DNA from: Paramesorhizobium leguminum
Lineage (GTDB): Bacteria > Pseudomonadota > Alphaproteobacteria > Rhizobiales > Rhizobiaceae
Direction: 5' to 3'
Assembly: GCF_003217235.1 (NCBI RefSeq)
Contig: NZ_QJTF01000014.1
Coordinates: 31,558-95,557 of the forward strand
Length of the DNA stretch: 64,000 bases
Below, piece by piece: positions 10,008-18,302 of the stretch (position 1 is the first letter of the stretch; each line of letters opens with the position of its first letter). The notes below the pieces were generated by a model, which saw nothing but the letters and a program-made list of their open reading frames with translations, was not told the DNA's origin and searched no databases. Made by a program: the position numbers and the translations under genes.

Positions 10008-10140
10008 AGCCGCCAAGTGACGGCAGCCAACCATTTTTCAAGCTTTCCATCAGGACGGTGAGATCGGGCGCTCCCCGCATGTCGCCTTGCGATGGGCCGG
10101 CCATCACCTGTGCCATACGGGGAACTCGTTTGTTTTTGGC

Positions 10141-10184
10141 GCATGATCTTTTTCTGAAAAGTCTGCAACTTTTCAGGATCATGC
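10141..10184. repeat. Palindromic repeat, AAGTCTGCAACTTTT family
   Basis: A 44-base palindrome from GCATGATC to GATCATGC with the inner stem CTGAAAAGT / ACTTTTCAG around a CTGCA loop. It belongs to the family also seen at 250-285 and 59460-59662. It lies in the 302-base gene-free stretch between the convergent polymerase-like gene and the zinc-protein gene, where a hairpin could end both transcripts. I saw nothing else of note in 10008-10309 besides the second copy that follows. Confidence 0.85.
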
Positions 10185-10196
10185 TTTGTTTTTGAC

Positions 10197-10237
10197 GCAT
10201 GATCTTTTCCGAAAAGTCTGCAATTTTTTGCTGACGC
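10197..10237. repeat. Degenerate second palindrome of the same family
   Basis: This copy starts with GCATGATC and keeps the left arm CCGAAAAGT, but its right arm has decayed (AATTTTTTGCTGACGC). Only 12 bases separate it from the first copy, the same spacing as between units of the array at 59460-59662. Confidence 0.7.
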
Positions 10238-10309
10238 TGACCTTTCGGTTCGGGATAACGCTTTTCGACCTGGGGCTGGACGCAAAAGGATGCGCGCAAT
10301 GTCCCCTGG

Positions 10310-12118
10310 TCAGTGCGCCATCATCTCGCGCTCGATCTCGTTCGCACTCAAAGAGGATGGATAGTAGGTTGGCCAGTTGGTCACCTCCTCCAGCAAGGCG
10401 GCGCGATCGGTGCCCCAATAGAGGTGATAGTGGTCGGCGGCCTCCGGCGCGATTTTGTGGTCGCTGAACTGAATGTATTGCGGGGCGGCTTCGTCGCCCC
10501 CTGTCTTTTTGAAGATGAAGCGTACGCCGCGATTGCCTTTCGCATATGTCAGGATCTCATAGCCGTCGCCGGCATAGCGGGCCTCCAGCGGCTTTCCATT
10601 TTCAAAAAACTTCACGGTGTCGCCGTTGATCTCGATCCGCTCGACGTTCGTCCGGTAGCCGATCTCGTAATATGCCCGGTATTCGCCGGCGGACTTGTCG
10701 CCTTGCTCCGCCTTGTGCGCCATTACCGGATCGAGCGTCCCATCCCGCAGATAGGGATAGACCGACTGCCAATCTCCGGCCCAGTCCGAGAGGGGCCGCT
10801 CTTTCACCTGGTTGTCCTCAAAATATCCCTTGTAGATCGGGTCGTCGTGATCATGAGCGTGACCTTTATCACCTTCATGATCATGAGCGGCGCCGGAGCC
10901 GCCGACAGCTACAATAGAGAAGGGCTGGCCTTCGACAGGAATGGTCCGGATTTCCTTCAGCGTTTCCGGGTCGATCACGCGGATGACCGAGTTCCGTGGA
11001 TCAGTGATCGCAATACGGCCATCGGCAACCGCCAGACGCGGGCGCGGATTGCGCCAGTGACCGTCCTTGCTATAGGGCTCGATGATTCTGGCCTTGCGGA
11101 CGATCTCACCCTTGATCACGTCAAGCACATGAAGATTGCCATCTTCGGTAAGGATATAGGCGTTGCGGGGTGTTGCGGGATCGAGCAGAAAATCGACCCG
11201 CCGGGTCGGAAGCTCGATCAGCCGGTAGGGTTCTTCGCCGTCCGGATCTATGAGGACGACCCCGTCTTCACCGTAGTTGCCGAGGAAGAACTGCATCGCC
11301 TTGCCGCCGAGCAGGGTGCCGGTATAGCTCTTGCGAAAATCGGCGGGGTAGGGGAGCATTTGCAGCTTTGGCCCATCGATGCCGCCCGGTCGCGCGATGA
11401 GAACGCCTTCCTTGCAGCCGAAAGCGACGAGACGCGCCGAAGTGGCTTCGCCGTGGAGATCCGTGCATTTGGCGATCTCGCCAATCTGTTTGCCATCCTT
11501 ATCCACAACCCGCAGGCCGACGCGGGGCGGCAGCTTGTCCGGCGCCGTTTCCGCCTTCGTATCGGGCGCGGACACAAGGACGTAGCGCCCCATGGTGACT
11601 GCTACGCCGTGATGGGGCTTCGTCGTATCTATGCTGCGTACCTCTGCCCTGCCTTCGAGAAGGGCCGCTTCGTCGATAATGTCCGCCCTGCCGCCCTGGT
11701 CATAGAAGAGGACTGCATGATCATCATGCGGAACCACATGGCCCGGGCGTGGGCCTTCAAAAATCACCGGCAGAAGCGCGGTATCCGAGACGTCCAGGTC
11801 GCGATGATCGCCATGATCGGAGAAGTCGATGCCGCTCTTGATGACATGCGTGATGTCATGGTCCGGTTGCGTGGCAAATATGGTCTTGCCGGAAGCGCTG
11901 GCGGCCAGCGCCGCATATCCTTTGAGATTGTAGCGGCCGAGTTCCTTGCCGGTTTCGAAGTCGATAGCACGAACGACCGGCTGCGTATGATCGGCGACGA
12001 ACAGGCGCCATGCCTTCTTCGTTCCGTGGTCTTCACCGGCAAGTGCGCCTTGCGCAGCAAAGGCGACGGTCGCAGCCATTGCAGCCATCAGGCTGCTTGA
12101 GGCGGGAAATATTCTCAT
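10310..12118 (-). CDS. AztD-like zinc chaperone fused to a ZinT domain
   Basis: The 602-residue protein combines two periplasmic zinc-binding families. Residues 1-28 are a Sec signal peptide ending ALAG. Residues about 32-405 form a beta-propeller like AztD, the zinc chaperone of AztABC importers, with His-rich loops such as DHGDHRD (101-107) and PHDDH (130-134). A linker at 411-426 is rich in His and Asp (HDHEGDKGHAHDHDD). Residues about 428-602 are a full ZinT/YodA domain. His554, His563 and His565 repeat the spacing of the E. coli ZinT zinc ligands (His167, His176, His178). Two Zur-like operators lie 97-142 bases upstream, so it is probably made under zinc shortage. No aztABC or znuABC genes are in the window. 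Confidence 0.9.
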   Translation of the reverse strand: MRIFPASSSLMAAMAATVAFAAQGALAGEDHGTKKAWRLFVADHTQPVVRAIDFETGKELGRYNLKGYAALAASASGKTIFATQPDHDITHVIKSGIDFSDHGDHRDLDVSDTALLPVIFEGPRPGHVVPHDDHAVLFYDQGGRADIIDEAALLEGRAEVRSIDTTKPHHGVAVTMGRYVLVSAPDTKAETAPDKLPPRVGLRVVDKDGKQIGEIAKCTDLHGEATSARLVAFGCKEGVLIARPGGIDGPKLQMLPYPADFRKSYTGTLLGGKAMQFFLGNYGEDGVVLIDPDGEEPYRLIELPTRRVDFLLDPATPRNAYILTEDGNLHVLDVIKGEIVRKARIIEPYSKDGHWRNPRPRLAVADGRIAITDPRNSVIRVIDPETLKEIRTIPVEGQPFSIVAVGGSGAAHDHEGDKGHAHDHDDPIYKGYFEDNQVKERPLSDWAGDWQSVYPYLRDGTLDPVMAHKAEQGDKSAGEYRAYYEIGYRTNVERIEINGDTVKFFENGKPLEARYAGDGYEILTYAKGNRGVRFIFKKTGGDEAAPQYIQFSDHKIAPEAADHYHLYWGTDRAALLEEVTNWPTYYPSSLSANEIEREMMAH

Positions 12119-12214
12119 CGTGTTCCTTTCTTATTTGTGACGGAGATGGCTCGGTCTGCGGCGATATGGAGATGCCCTATGATGCGCAGCGGGGACGAAC
12201 GCCGCAGAGCAGAG

Positions 12215-12231
12215 AAATGTTATTACGTTAC
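12215..12231. promoter_or_regulatory. Zur-like operator, site 1
   Basis: The site AAATGTTATTACGTTA shares the 11-base core AATGTTATTAC with the inverted second site at 12245-12260. The core resembles the AT-rich palindromes bound by the zinc repressor Zur in alphaproteobacteria. It lies about 97 bases before the start codon of the AztD-ZinT gene on the minus strand. Assignment to Zur is inferred from motif and target gene. Confidence 0.65.
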
Positions 12232-12244
12232 CTCCTCATTTGTG

Positions 12245-12260
12245 GATGTAATAACATTAC
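12245..12260. promoter_or_regulatory. Zur-like operator, site 2
   Basis: GATGTAATAACATTAC contains the perfect inverted repeat GTAAT-AAC-ATTAC. It is the reverse complement of the core of site 1 and its centre lies about 30 bases away, close to three helix turns. The pair suggests two dimers on one face of the DNA. The downstream stretch to 12476 holds no other recognisable element. Confidence 0.7.
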
Positions 12261-12476
12261 TTGAGCAGTTGCTGTCAACCCCGAGGATGTGATGAATCGT
12301 CGGCCTGCCTGACACGTTTATCTGAGCCGATCACAACCAAAGTTGCATGCAATCCATGCCAAAATAGAAGACGGTATGCATATGATTTGGGCAGTCTCTT
12401 TGTGAGGTGATTTTTTAACCGCACTTAGATTTCTGAAATCGTTTGATAAAATAAAATTTATGCGGAGCGACTGAAT

Positions 12477-12492
12477 TGGCACGCGGAATGCA
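12477..12492 (+). promoter_or_regulatory. Sigma-54-like promoter for the first ABC importer operon
   Basis: TGGCACG-CGGA-ATGCA matches the -24/-12 consensus (TGGCACG, four bases, TTGCW) with one mismatch, at the first base of the -12 element; the invariant GG and GC are ten bases apart. Transcription would begin near 12503, leaving room for the Shine-Dalgarno AGAGGGA before ATG 12520. Sigma-54 control would fit a nitrogen-source importer. Confidence 0.5.
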
Positions 12493-12519
12493 TTGCTTTT
12501 CCCATGAAGAGGGAAATGC

Positions 12520-13608
12520 ATGAGCAAAGCAGCCGCGATTGAGCTTGTTTCCGTCACCAAATCCTATGGCGCGGCGACCGCCGTGCGCGAAATATCTTTA
12601 AGGATTCCAGCCGGCAGCTATTGCTGCCTGCTCGGCCCGTCCGGCTGCGGCAAGTCTTCGACATTGCGGATGATCGCGGGACACGAGAGCATCACATCCG
12701 GCGATATCCGCCTTGGAGGAACCGTCGTGACGGATCTGCCGCCCGCGCGCCGCGGCACGGCGATGATGTTCCAGTCCTATGCGCTGTTCCCGCATCTCAC
12801 CGTTGCGGAGAATGTCGCCTTCAGCCTCAAGATGAAAGGGGTGCCGAAGCCCGAGCGTCAGGCCAAGGCGCTGGATATGCTGCGTCTGGTGCATATGCAG
12901 GACCATGCCGGGCGCCGGCCGGCGCAACTCTCGGGCGGTCAGCAGCAGCGCGTGGCGCTGGCGCGCGCGCTGATTACCGATCCCGAAGCCTTGTTGCTGG
13001 ATGAGCCGCTGTCGGCACTCGATCCTTTCCTGAAGATAAGGATGCGGGCCGAATTGAAGAAGCTGCAATCGGAACTCGGCATCACATTCGTCCACGTCAC
13101 CCATAGCCAGGAGGAGGCGATGGCGCTGGCCGACCTGATCGTTGTGATGAATGACGGGCGGATCGAGCAGGCCGCGCCGCCGCGCACCGTGTTCGAGCGG
13201 CCCGCGACGCCGTTCGTGGCGCGCTTCATGGGGGATCATAACGTACTATCCGGTACGGTGGTCGGGACCGCGGGGGATGCCGTGACCATAGGCATGGACG
13301 GGGGCAACACCTTTGCGGCAAGGGGGGAGGGTAGCCCGAATGGAACCCGCGCCGACATCGCCATCCGCACCGACCGGGTGAGGATAGGCGAGGCGGGCGA
13401 GCCAACGCTCGGTTTCACCGGCAGGGTGGCCAATATCGAGTATCGCGGTTCCTCGGTGAAGCTGTCCTTGGCCGGGCCGGGCATCGATGATTTCACTGCA
13501 ATCATCGGCGACACGGCGTTTTTCGCCAGCCCGATAAAGGTCGGCGACACGGTGCCGCTGGCATGGCGGGCCGACGATGCCATCGTTCTCGACCGTGTGA
13601 ATGTCTAA
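12520..13608 (+). CDS. ABC transporter ATPase, PotA/spermidine-opine type
   Basis: This 362-residue ATPase powers the importer encoded by the next three genes. Walker A GPSGCGKSST lies at about residues 39-48, the signature LSGGQQQRVALARAL at about 138-152 and Walker B LLLDEPLSALDP after it. The C-terminal third has the TOBE fold typical of the PotA/CysA/UgpC group, which couples polyamine, opine, iron or sugar importers. The substrate is not given by the ATPase. Linkage to an allantoin racemase-like gene and a ureide operon suggests a ureide or related N-compound. Confidence 0.93.
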   Translation: MSKAAAIELVSVTKSYGAATAVREISLRIPAGSYCCLLGPSGCGKSSTLRMIAGHESITSGDIRLGGTVVTDLPPARRGTAMMFQSYALFPHLTVAENVAFSLKMKGVPKPERQAKALDMLRLVHMQDHAGRRPAQLSGGQQQRVALARALITDPEALLLDEPLSALDPFLKIRMRAELKKLQSELGITFVHVTHSQEEAMALADLIVVMNDGRIEQAAPPRTVFERPATPFVARFMGDHNVLSGTVVGTAGDAVTIGMDGGNTFAARGEGSPNGTRADIAIRTDRVRIGEAGEPTLGFTGRVANIEYRGSSVKLSLAGPGIDDFTAIIGDTAFFASPIKVGDTVPLAWRADDAIVLDRVNV

Positions 13609-13641
13609 AAAATCACCAAACAAGAAAAAGGGGAACTGCCT

Positions 13642-14925
13642 ATGAACAAGACGACGAAAAGCGGAATTTCGCGCCGCTCCTTTCTCAAAACGGGTGCGGC
13701 TGCCGCCGGTCTTGCGGCCGGTTCGGGGGCCATTACCGGCTTCCCGACGATCTGGGCGCAGAATCCGATCACGCTGCGCCAGTTCGGCACCGGCGTTTCG
13801 AACATCAACGCCATCGCAGAGAAGTGCAAGCAGGACCTCGGCATCACGCTGGAAATGACGGCGACGGATTCCGACGCCGCCGCGCAGCGCGCCGTCACCC
13901 AGCCGGATTCCTACGATATCGCCGATATCGAATACTGGATCGCCAAGAAGGTGTTTCCATCCGGCGTCATGCAGCCGATGGATGTTTCCAGGATCAAATA
14001 TTACGACAAGATCGTGCCGCTGTTTATAGACGGCAAGCTCAAGCCGGACAGCGTGATCGCGCAGGGGACCGCGCCGCATACGGTCGGCTTCGTCGAGGCG
14101 CCCGACGCCAAGACCTTCGCCAAGGAACCGACCAAGTGGATGACGCTGATCCCGACGATCTACAATGCCGATACGCTCGGCATCCGTCCCGATCTCGTTG
14201 GCCGGGATATCACCAGTTGGGCTGATATCATGGACCCGGCTTTCAAGGGCAAGGCCGCGATCCTCAACATCCCGTCCATAGGCATCATGGATGCGGCCAT
14301 GATCATGGAAGCGATGGGCAACATCAAATATGCCGACAAGGGCAATATGACCCGGGATGAAATCGACAAGACCATCGATTTCATGATTAAGGCCAAGCAG
14401 GACGGCCAGTTCCGCGCCTTCTGGAAATCGTTCGACGAGAGCGTCAATCTGATGGCGTCGGGCGAGGTGGTCATCCAGTCCATGTGGTCGCCTGCGGTTG
14501 CGGCGGTGCGCTCGAAGGGCATCGCCTGCAAATACCAGCCGCTCAAGGAAGGCTACCGCGCCTGGGGCGGCGGGCTTGGCCTTGCCCGGCATCTTACGGG
14601 CGCCAAGCTCGATGCGGCCTATGAATATATCAACTGGTACCTCTCCGGCTGGGTCGGCGCCTATCTCAACCGCCAGGGCTATTACTCGGCGGCGATGGAA
14701 ACGGCCAAGCAGCATATGTCCGCCGACGAGTGGGGCTATTGGGTTGAGGGCAAGCCGGCGCAGGGCGATATCATGTCGCCGGAAGGCAAGGTGCTCGAAA
14801 AGGCCGGCGCGGTGCGTGACGGCGGCTCGTTCGAGGAGCGCATGGGCAAGGTCGCCTGCTGGAACTCGGTGATGGACGAGGACCGCTACATGGTCCGCAG
14901 GTGGAACGAGTTCATCGCGGCGTGA
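13642..14925 (+). CDS. Periplasmic solute-binding protein, PotD type, with Tat signal
   Basis: The 427-residue protein starts with a twin-arginine signal (SRRSFLKTGAAAAGLAAG, residues 10-27), so it is exported folded. The rest fits the PotD/PotF cluster of binding proteins, with segments such as PDSYDIADIEYW and LSGWVGAYLNRQGYYSA. It lies 33 bases after the ATPase gene with AAAAAGGGG as Shine-Dalgarno, and precedes two permease genes. The ligand is unknown; polyamines, opines or ureides are possible, and the neighbouring genes favour a ureide-type compound. Confidence 0.9.
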   Translation: MNKTTKSGISRRSFLKTGAAAAGLAAGSGAITGFPTIWAQNPITLRQFGTGVSNINAIAEKCKQDLGITLEMTATDSDAAAQRAVTQPDSYDIADIEYWIAKKVFPSGVMQPMDVSRIKYYDKIVPLFIDGKLKPDSVIAQGTAPHTVGFVEAPDAKTFAKEPTKWMTLIPTIYNADTLGIRPDLVGRDITSWADIMDPAFKGKAAILNIPSIGIMDAAMIMEAMGNIKYADKGNMTRDEIDKTIDFMIKAKQDGQFRAFWKSFDESVNLMASGEVVIQSMWSPAVAAVRSKGIACKYQPLKEGYRAWGGGLGLARHLTGAKLDAAYEYINWYLSGWVGAYLNRQGYYSAAMETAKQHMSADEWGYWVEGKPAQGDIMSPEGKVLEKAGAVRDGGSFEERMGKVACWNSVMDEDRYMVRRWNEFIAA

Positions 14926-14932
14926 GTTCGCA

Positions 14933-15082
14933 CCCTCCCTCCCCCTTGCGGGGAGGGTGGCCCGTAGGGCCGGGTGGGGGTGGTAAAGGCAGCGCGCTAC
15001 AGTCTGTATAAGTAGCGCAAACGTTACCACCCCCATCCGCCCGCTCCGCGGGCACCTTCCCCGCAAGGGGGAAGGAGGCGTA
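14933..15082. repeat. Large inverted repeat between binding protein and permease genes
   Basis: The left part (CCCTCCCCCTTGCGGGGAGG) and right part (CCTTCCCCGCAAGGGGGAAG) are reverse-complementary over most of their length, with inner arms around GGGTGGGGGTGGTAA and TTACCACCCCCATCC. The loop is about 40 bases. It lies inside the ABC operon, after the binding-protein gene. Such a 3' hairpin could stabilise the upstream message and give more binding protein than permease. Confidence 0.85.
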
Positions 15083-15116
15083 CACCCGCAGACGTTTTAA
15101 AAGAAAATTTTAGAGG

Positions 15117-16031
15117 ATGGCAGCCATGACCGTCGCCGCCGATGAGCCGCTCGTACACGCAGGCGCCCGCGCTCGAAGCTTCGGCTTCGCCCGCTCCGCA
15201 TCCCATCTCCAGGCGCTGCCGCTCACGCTGATCCTCGGCTTCTTCTTCGTCCTGCCCATTCTCACCATCATCATCGTCAGCTTCTGGGATTATGATTTCG
15301 CGGGCATCTACCCGGATTTCATGACCATGAACTATACCGACACGCTTGGCTCATGGGTGACCTGGAAGACTTATCTGAACACGCTCAAATATGCCGCCAT
15401 CGTCTGGGCGCTGACGCTGGTGATTGGGTTCTGGGTCGCCTATTTCCTCGCCTTCCACATCCGCTCCACCGCCATGCAGATGGTGCTTTTCCTGATCTGC
15501 ACAGTGCCTTTCCTGACCTCCAATATCATCCGCATGATTTCCTGGATTCCGGTTCTCGGGCGCAACGGCCTCGTCAATTCGACGCTGGTTCAGGCGGGCA
15601 TTGTCCCGGCGCCGATAGAATGGCTGCTCTATTCGGAGTTTGCGGTGGTCCTTGCGATGGTGCATCTCTACACGCTCTTCATGGTGACGCCCGTCTTCAA
15701 CACGCTGATGCGTATCGACCGCTCGCTGATCGAGGCCGCGCGAGACGCGGGCGCCACCGGCTGGCAGACGCTGTGGAATGTCATCATACCGCTCGCAAAA
15801 CCCGGCATGGCGATCGGCACCATTTTCGTCGTCACGCTTGTCATGGCCGATTTCTCCACCGTGCAGGTCATGTCCGGCGGGCAGAGCGCATCGGTTGCGC
15901 TGATGATGAAGAACCAGATGTCGCTGCTGCAATATCCCGCCGCAGCCGCGAATGCCGTGGTGCTGCTCGTTCTGGTCCTCATGATCGTCGCCGGCATCCT
16001 GCGCGTCGTCGATATCCGCAAGGAGCTTTGA
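15117..16031 (+). CDS. ABC transporter permease, PotB type
   Basis: The 304-residue inner-membrane permease has six predicted helices. The coupling loop EAARDAGATGWQTLWNVIIP near residues 204-223 is the EAA motif that contacts the ATPase. ATG 15117 follows TTTTAGAGG closely, and the ATG at 15126 with GGATGGCA upstream is an alternative start. Only one base separates its stop from the start of the second permease, as usual in PotABCD-type operons. Confidence 0.92.
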   Translation: MAAMTVAADEPLVHAGARARSFGFARSASHLQALPLTLILGFFFVLPILTIIIVSFWDYDFAGIYPDFMTMNYTDTLGSWVTWKTYLNTLKYAAIVWALTLVIGFWVAYFLAFHIRSTAMQMVLFLICTVPFLTSNIIRMISWIPVLGRNGLVNSTLVQAGIVPAPIEWLLYSEFAVVLAMVHLYTLFMVTPVFNTLMRIDRSLIEAARDAGATGWQTLWNVIIPLAKPGMAIGTIFVVTLVMADFSTVQVMSGGQSASVALMMKNQMSLLQYPAAAANAVVLLVLVLMIVAGILRVVDIRKEL

Positions 16032-16032
16032 G

Positions 16033-16851
16033 ATGCCCCACGAGAAACGCACACTCGGCTTTTATGTCCTCGCCGCCTTCTTCACGCTTTTCGTGCTGTT
16101 CCTTTACGGGCCGCTGTCGGCGATCCTCATCCTCTCGTTCCAGGGGCCGGATGGCGGGCTGACCTTTCCGCTGAACGGGGTTTCGCTGCACTGGTTCGGC
16201 AATCTCTTCGAGCGCCAGGCCGTCGGCGACTTCGGCGCGTCCTTCACGCGCTCCTTCCTGCTCGGCCTGATGGTGATGGCGGTGACGGTCGCGGTCTCGC
16301 TTCTCGCCGGGCTGGCCTTCCGGCGGCGGTTCAAGGGGGCATCGGCGCTTTTCTATTTGAGCGTCGCCAGCCTCGTCGTGCCGTCGATCATCGTCAGTCT
16401 CGGCATCGGCGTGGTCTTCCAGCAGCTTGGCCTCAAGCCTGCCTGGTATTCGTCCGCCTTCGGCGCGCATCTCACCTGGACGCTGCCCTTCGGCGTGCTG
16501 ATCATGTTCGCCGTCTTCAACCGCTTCTCGCCCGCTTACGAGGAAGCCGCGCGCGATCTTGGCGCAACGCCCTGGCAGACGTTCCGCCATGTCGTCCTGC
16601 CGATGATCGCGCCCAGCCTGATCGGCGTCGGCCTGTTCGGCTTCACGCTCTCCTATGACGAGTTCGCCCGCACGCTGATGACGGCGGGAAGCTACAACAC
16701 GCTACCGCTGGAAATCTACGGCATGACCACGAATGTGACCACGCCGGTACTCTATGCGCTGGGTACGGTCACCACCGTTTTTTCCTTCCTCATTATTCTG
16801 GCTACACTCGGCTGTATCGCCTGGCTCAACCGGCGCCGTGCGCGCGGCTAG
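16033..16851 (+). CDS. ABC transporter permease, PotC type
   Basis: This 272-residue second permease completes the importer. It has six predicted helices, with the first at about residues 12-33, and the EAA loop EEAARDLGATPWQTFRHVVLP at roughly 174-194. It pairs with the PotB-like subunit. The next gene, an allantoin/hydantoin racemase-like protein, follows after 33 bases on the same strand, so importer and enzyme are probably one transcript. Confidence 0.92.
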   Translation: MPHEKRTLGFYVLAAFFTLFVLFLYGPLSAILILSFQGPDGGLTFPLNGVSLHWFGNLFERQAVGDFGASFTRSFLLGLMVMAVTVAVSLLAGLAFRRRFKGASALFYLSVASLVVPSIIVSLGIGVVFQQLGLKPAWYSSAFGAHLTWTLPFGVLIMFAVFNRFSPAYEEAARDLGATPWQTFRHVVLPMIAPSLIGVGLFGFTLSYDEFARTLMTAGSYNTLPLEIYGMTTNVTTPVLYALGTVTTVFSFLIILATLGCIAWLNRRRARG

Positions 16852-16884
16852 ATCATACGGCTCCAAAGGAAGATCACCCACCCA

Positions 16885-17616
16885 ATGCGTATTCTCATCG
16901 TCAATCCCAACACGACCGCCAGCATGACGGTCACCATCGAGGCCGCCGCGCGTCGTGTGGCGGGCGACTCGACCGTGATCGAAGCGGTTACTTCCAGCAT
17001 GGGGCCCGCTTCCATCGAGGGCTATTATGACGAGGCGCTAGCGGTGCCGGGATTGCTCAAGGAGATCAGCCAAGGCGAGCGGGAGGGCGCGGATGCCGCA
17101 ATCATCGCCTGCTTCGACGACACGGGGCTCGATGCCGCTCGTGCGATGAGCAGCATTCCGGTTATCGGCATCTGCGAGGCGGCGCTGGCGACAGTATCCT
17201 TCATCGCCCAGCGCTTTACTGTCGTCACCACCACGCAGCGGTCCCGCGTGCCGATCGAGGCGCTGGTCCGCCGCTACGGCGCGGAGGGCCGGGCAAAGGT
17301 TCGCGCGGCGGATATTCCAGTGCTTTCGCTGGAAGACCCGCTTTCCGGCGCAACGGAGAAGTTGCGGGCGCAAATGGCCTCAGCGCTGGAGGAGGACGGG
17401 GCGGAAGCCATCGTGCTGGGATGCGCCGGCATGGCGGATCTGGCCGCCAGGCTTCAGGACGAGTTCGGCGTGCCTGTCGTGGACGGCGTCGGCGCTGCGG
17501 TCAAGCAGGCGGAGGCGCTGGTCGCGCTGGGGCTCTCCACCAGCAAACGGGGCGCTTATGCTTTTCCGGCGCCCAAGGTATATACGGGCTTGTTGGCAGG
17601 GTTTGGAATAGGATAG
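16885..17616 (+). CDS. Asp/Glu/hydantoin racemase family protein, probable allantoin racemase
   Basis: The 243-residue protein belongs to the cofactor-independent racemase family. The two catalytic cysteines sit in ACFDDTGLDAA (near residue 74) and VLGCAGMADL (near 176), and the N-terminus RILIVNPNTTASMT is typical of the hydantoin racemase branch. HpxA of this branch racemises allantoin. The facing operon for allantoinase, allantoicase and ureidoglycolate lyase makes allantoin the best guess. Hydantoin racemase is the alternative. It is the last gene of the importer operon. Confidence 0.8.
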   Translation: MRILIVNPNTTASMTVTIEAAARRVAGDSTVIEAVTSSMGPASIEGYYDEALAVPGLLKEISQGEREGADAAIIACFDDTGLDAARAMSSIPVIGICEAALATVSFIAQRFTVVTTTQRSRVPIEALVRRYGAEGRAKVRAADIPVLSLEDPLSGATEKLRAQMASALEEDGAEAIVLGCAGMADLAARLQDEFGVPVVDGVGAAVKQAEALVALGLSTSKRGAYAFPAPKVYTGLLAGFGIG

Positions 17617-17639
17617 AGCAGCGGCTTCTTAGATGGAAA

Positions 17640-17790
17640 CGTAGTGCGCCCTTCACCCTCGTGGTTCGAGGCTCATTTCGCTTCGCTACATTCACACCTC
17701 ACCATGAGGATGAAGGGACCGCAACGCCGCAGTAGTCCTCATCCTGAGGTGCGAGCGAAGCGAGCCTCGAAGGACGAGGGCGCTTGGTAA
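17640..17790. repeat. Inverted repeat between convergent genes
   Basis: Left-arm elements (GCGCCCTTCACCCTCGTGGTTCGAGGCTC, seen at 17647-17674) are mirrored on the right by GAGCCTCGAAGGACGAGGGCGC at about 17762-17783, with a second inner pair around CACCATGAGGATGA and CTCATCCTGAGGTG. The element fills the 180-base gap between the racemase and ureidoglycolate lyase stops, a natural place for a two-way terminator. A related fragment lies at 46806-46850. Confidence 0.75.
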
Positions 17791-17795
17791 TTCTA

Positions 17796-18302
17796 TTAAA
17801 GTGCGAAGGGCCCCTCGATAATAAACCGCTCATCATAAAAATATTCCTCAAGATTACTCCCCGGTCCCTCGCGGTCCACGACAAGGAAATCGCTTGCGTC
17901 TCCCAATGCCATCAGCGGATGGTGCCATGTGCCGCGGCGGTAGTTCACGCCTTGACCGCCTTTTGCCAGAAAAACCCGTGGACGGTCCGGTTTGCCGTTT
18001 ACGTCGGGGGCAACGGCTACGAGGAAGGGACGTCCGCTCAACGGAGAGAAGCTCTGGCTTCCCAGCGGGTGCCGCTCCATCATATCGAGGATATAAGGGA
18101 ACTTTCGCGGCTGCCCGCGAAAGAGGCTGACGATGATGCGGGCATCCTCACCCGCCGCCTCCGGCGTGAACAGCGCGTGGTAACGCTCGGTGGTGCCCCC
18201 ATTGATCAGCCGCATGGAAGAAGGATCGGGCCCGATCACCTCTCCGAAAGGCTCGAAGGCTTCCTTCGTCAGGGGCTCGACGGTCAGGTACGCGCCGCTC
18301 AT
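17796..18302 (-). CDS. allA: Ureidoglycolate lyase
   Basis: AllA splits ureidoglycolate into glyoxylate and urea, the last step of the allantoate route used here. The 168-residue length and the N-terminal [16 protein letters not shown] segment are typical, as are the cupin-fold segments [12 protein letters not shown] and [17 protein letters not shown]. Its start overlaps the allantoicase stop by four bases (ATGA). It is the last gene of the puuE-alc-allA operon, and the urea it releases can feed the urease encoded 18 kb away. Confidence 0.95.
   Translation of the reverse strand: MSGAYLTVEPLTKEAFEPFGEVIGPDPSSMRLINGGTTERYHALFTPEAAGEDARIIVSLFRGQPRKFPYILDMMERHPLGSQSFSPLSGRPFLVAVAPDVNGKPDRPRVFLAKGGQGVNYRRGTWHHPLMALGDASDFLVVDREGPGSNLEEYFYDERFIIEGPFAL

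Noticed and set aside
10313..12100. Long plus-strand open frame opposite the AztD-ZinT gene
   Set aside because: It lacks a credible start region or any domain. The minus strand has a signal peptide, zinc site and operators.
13246..15066. Long minus-strand open frame across the importer ATPase and binding-protein genes
   Set aside because: No recognisable protein features; the plus-strand frames have clear ABC and SBP motifs, so this is a codon-bias shadow.
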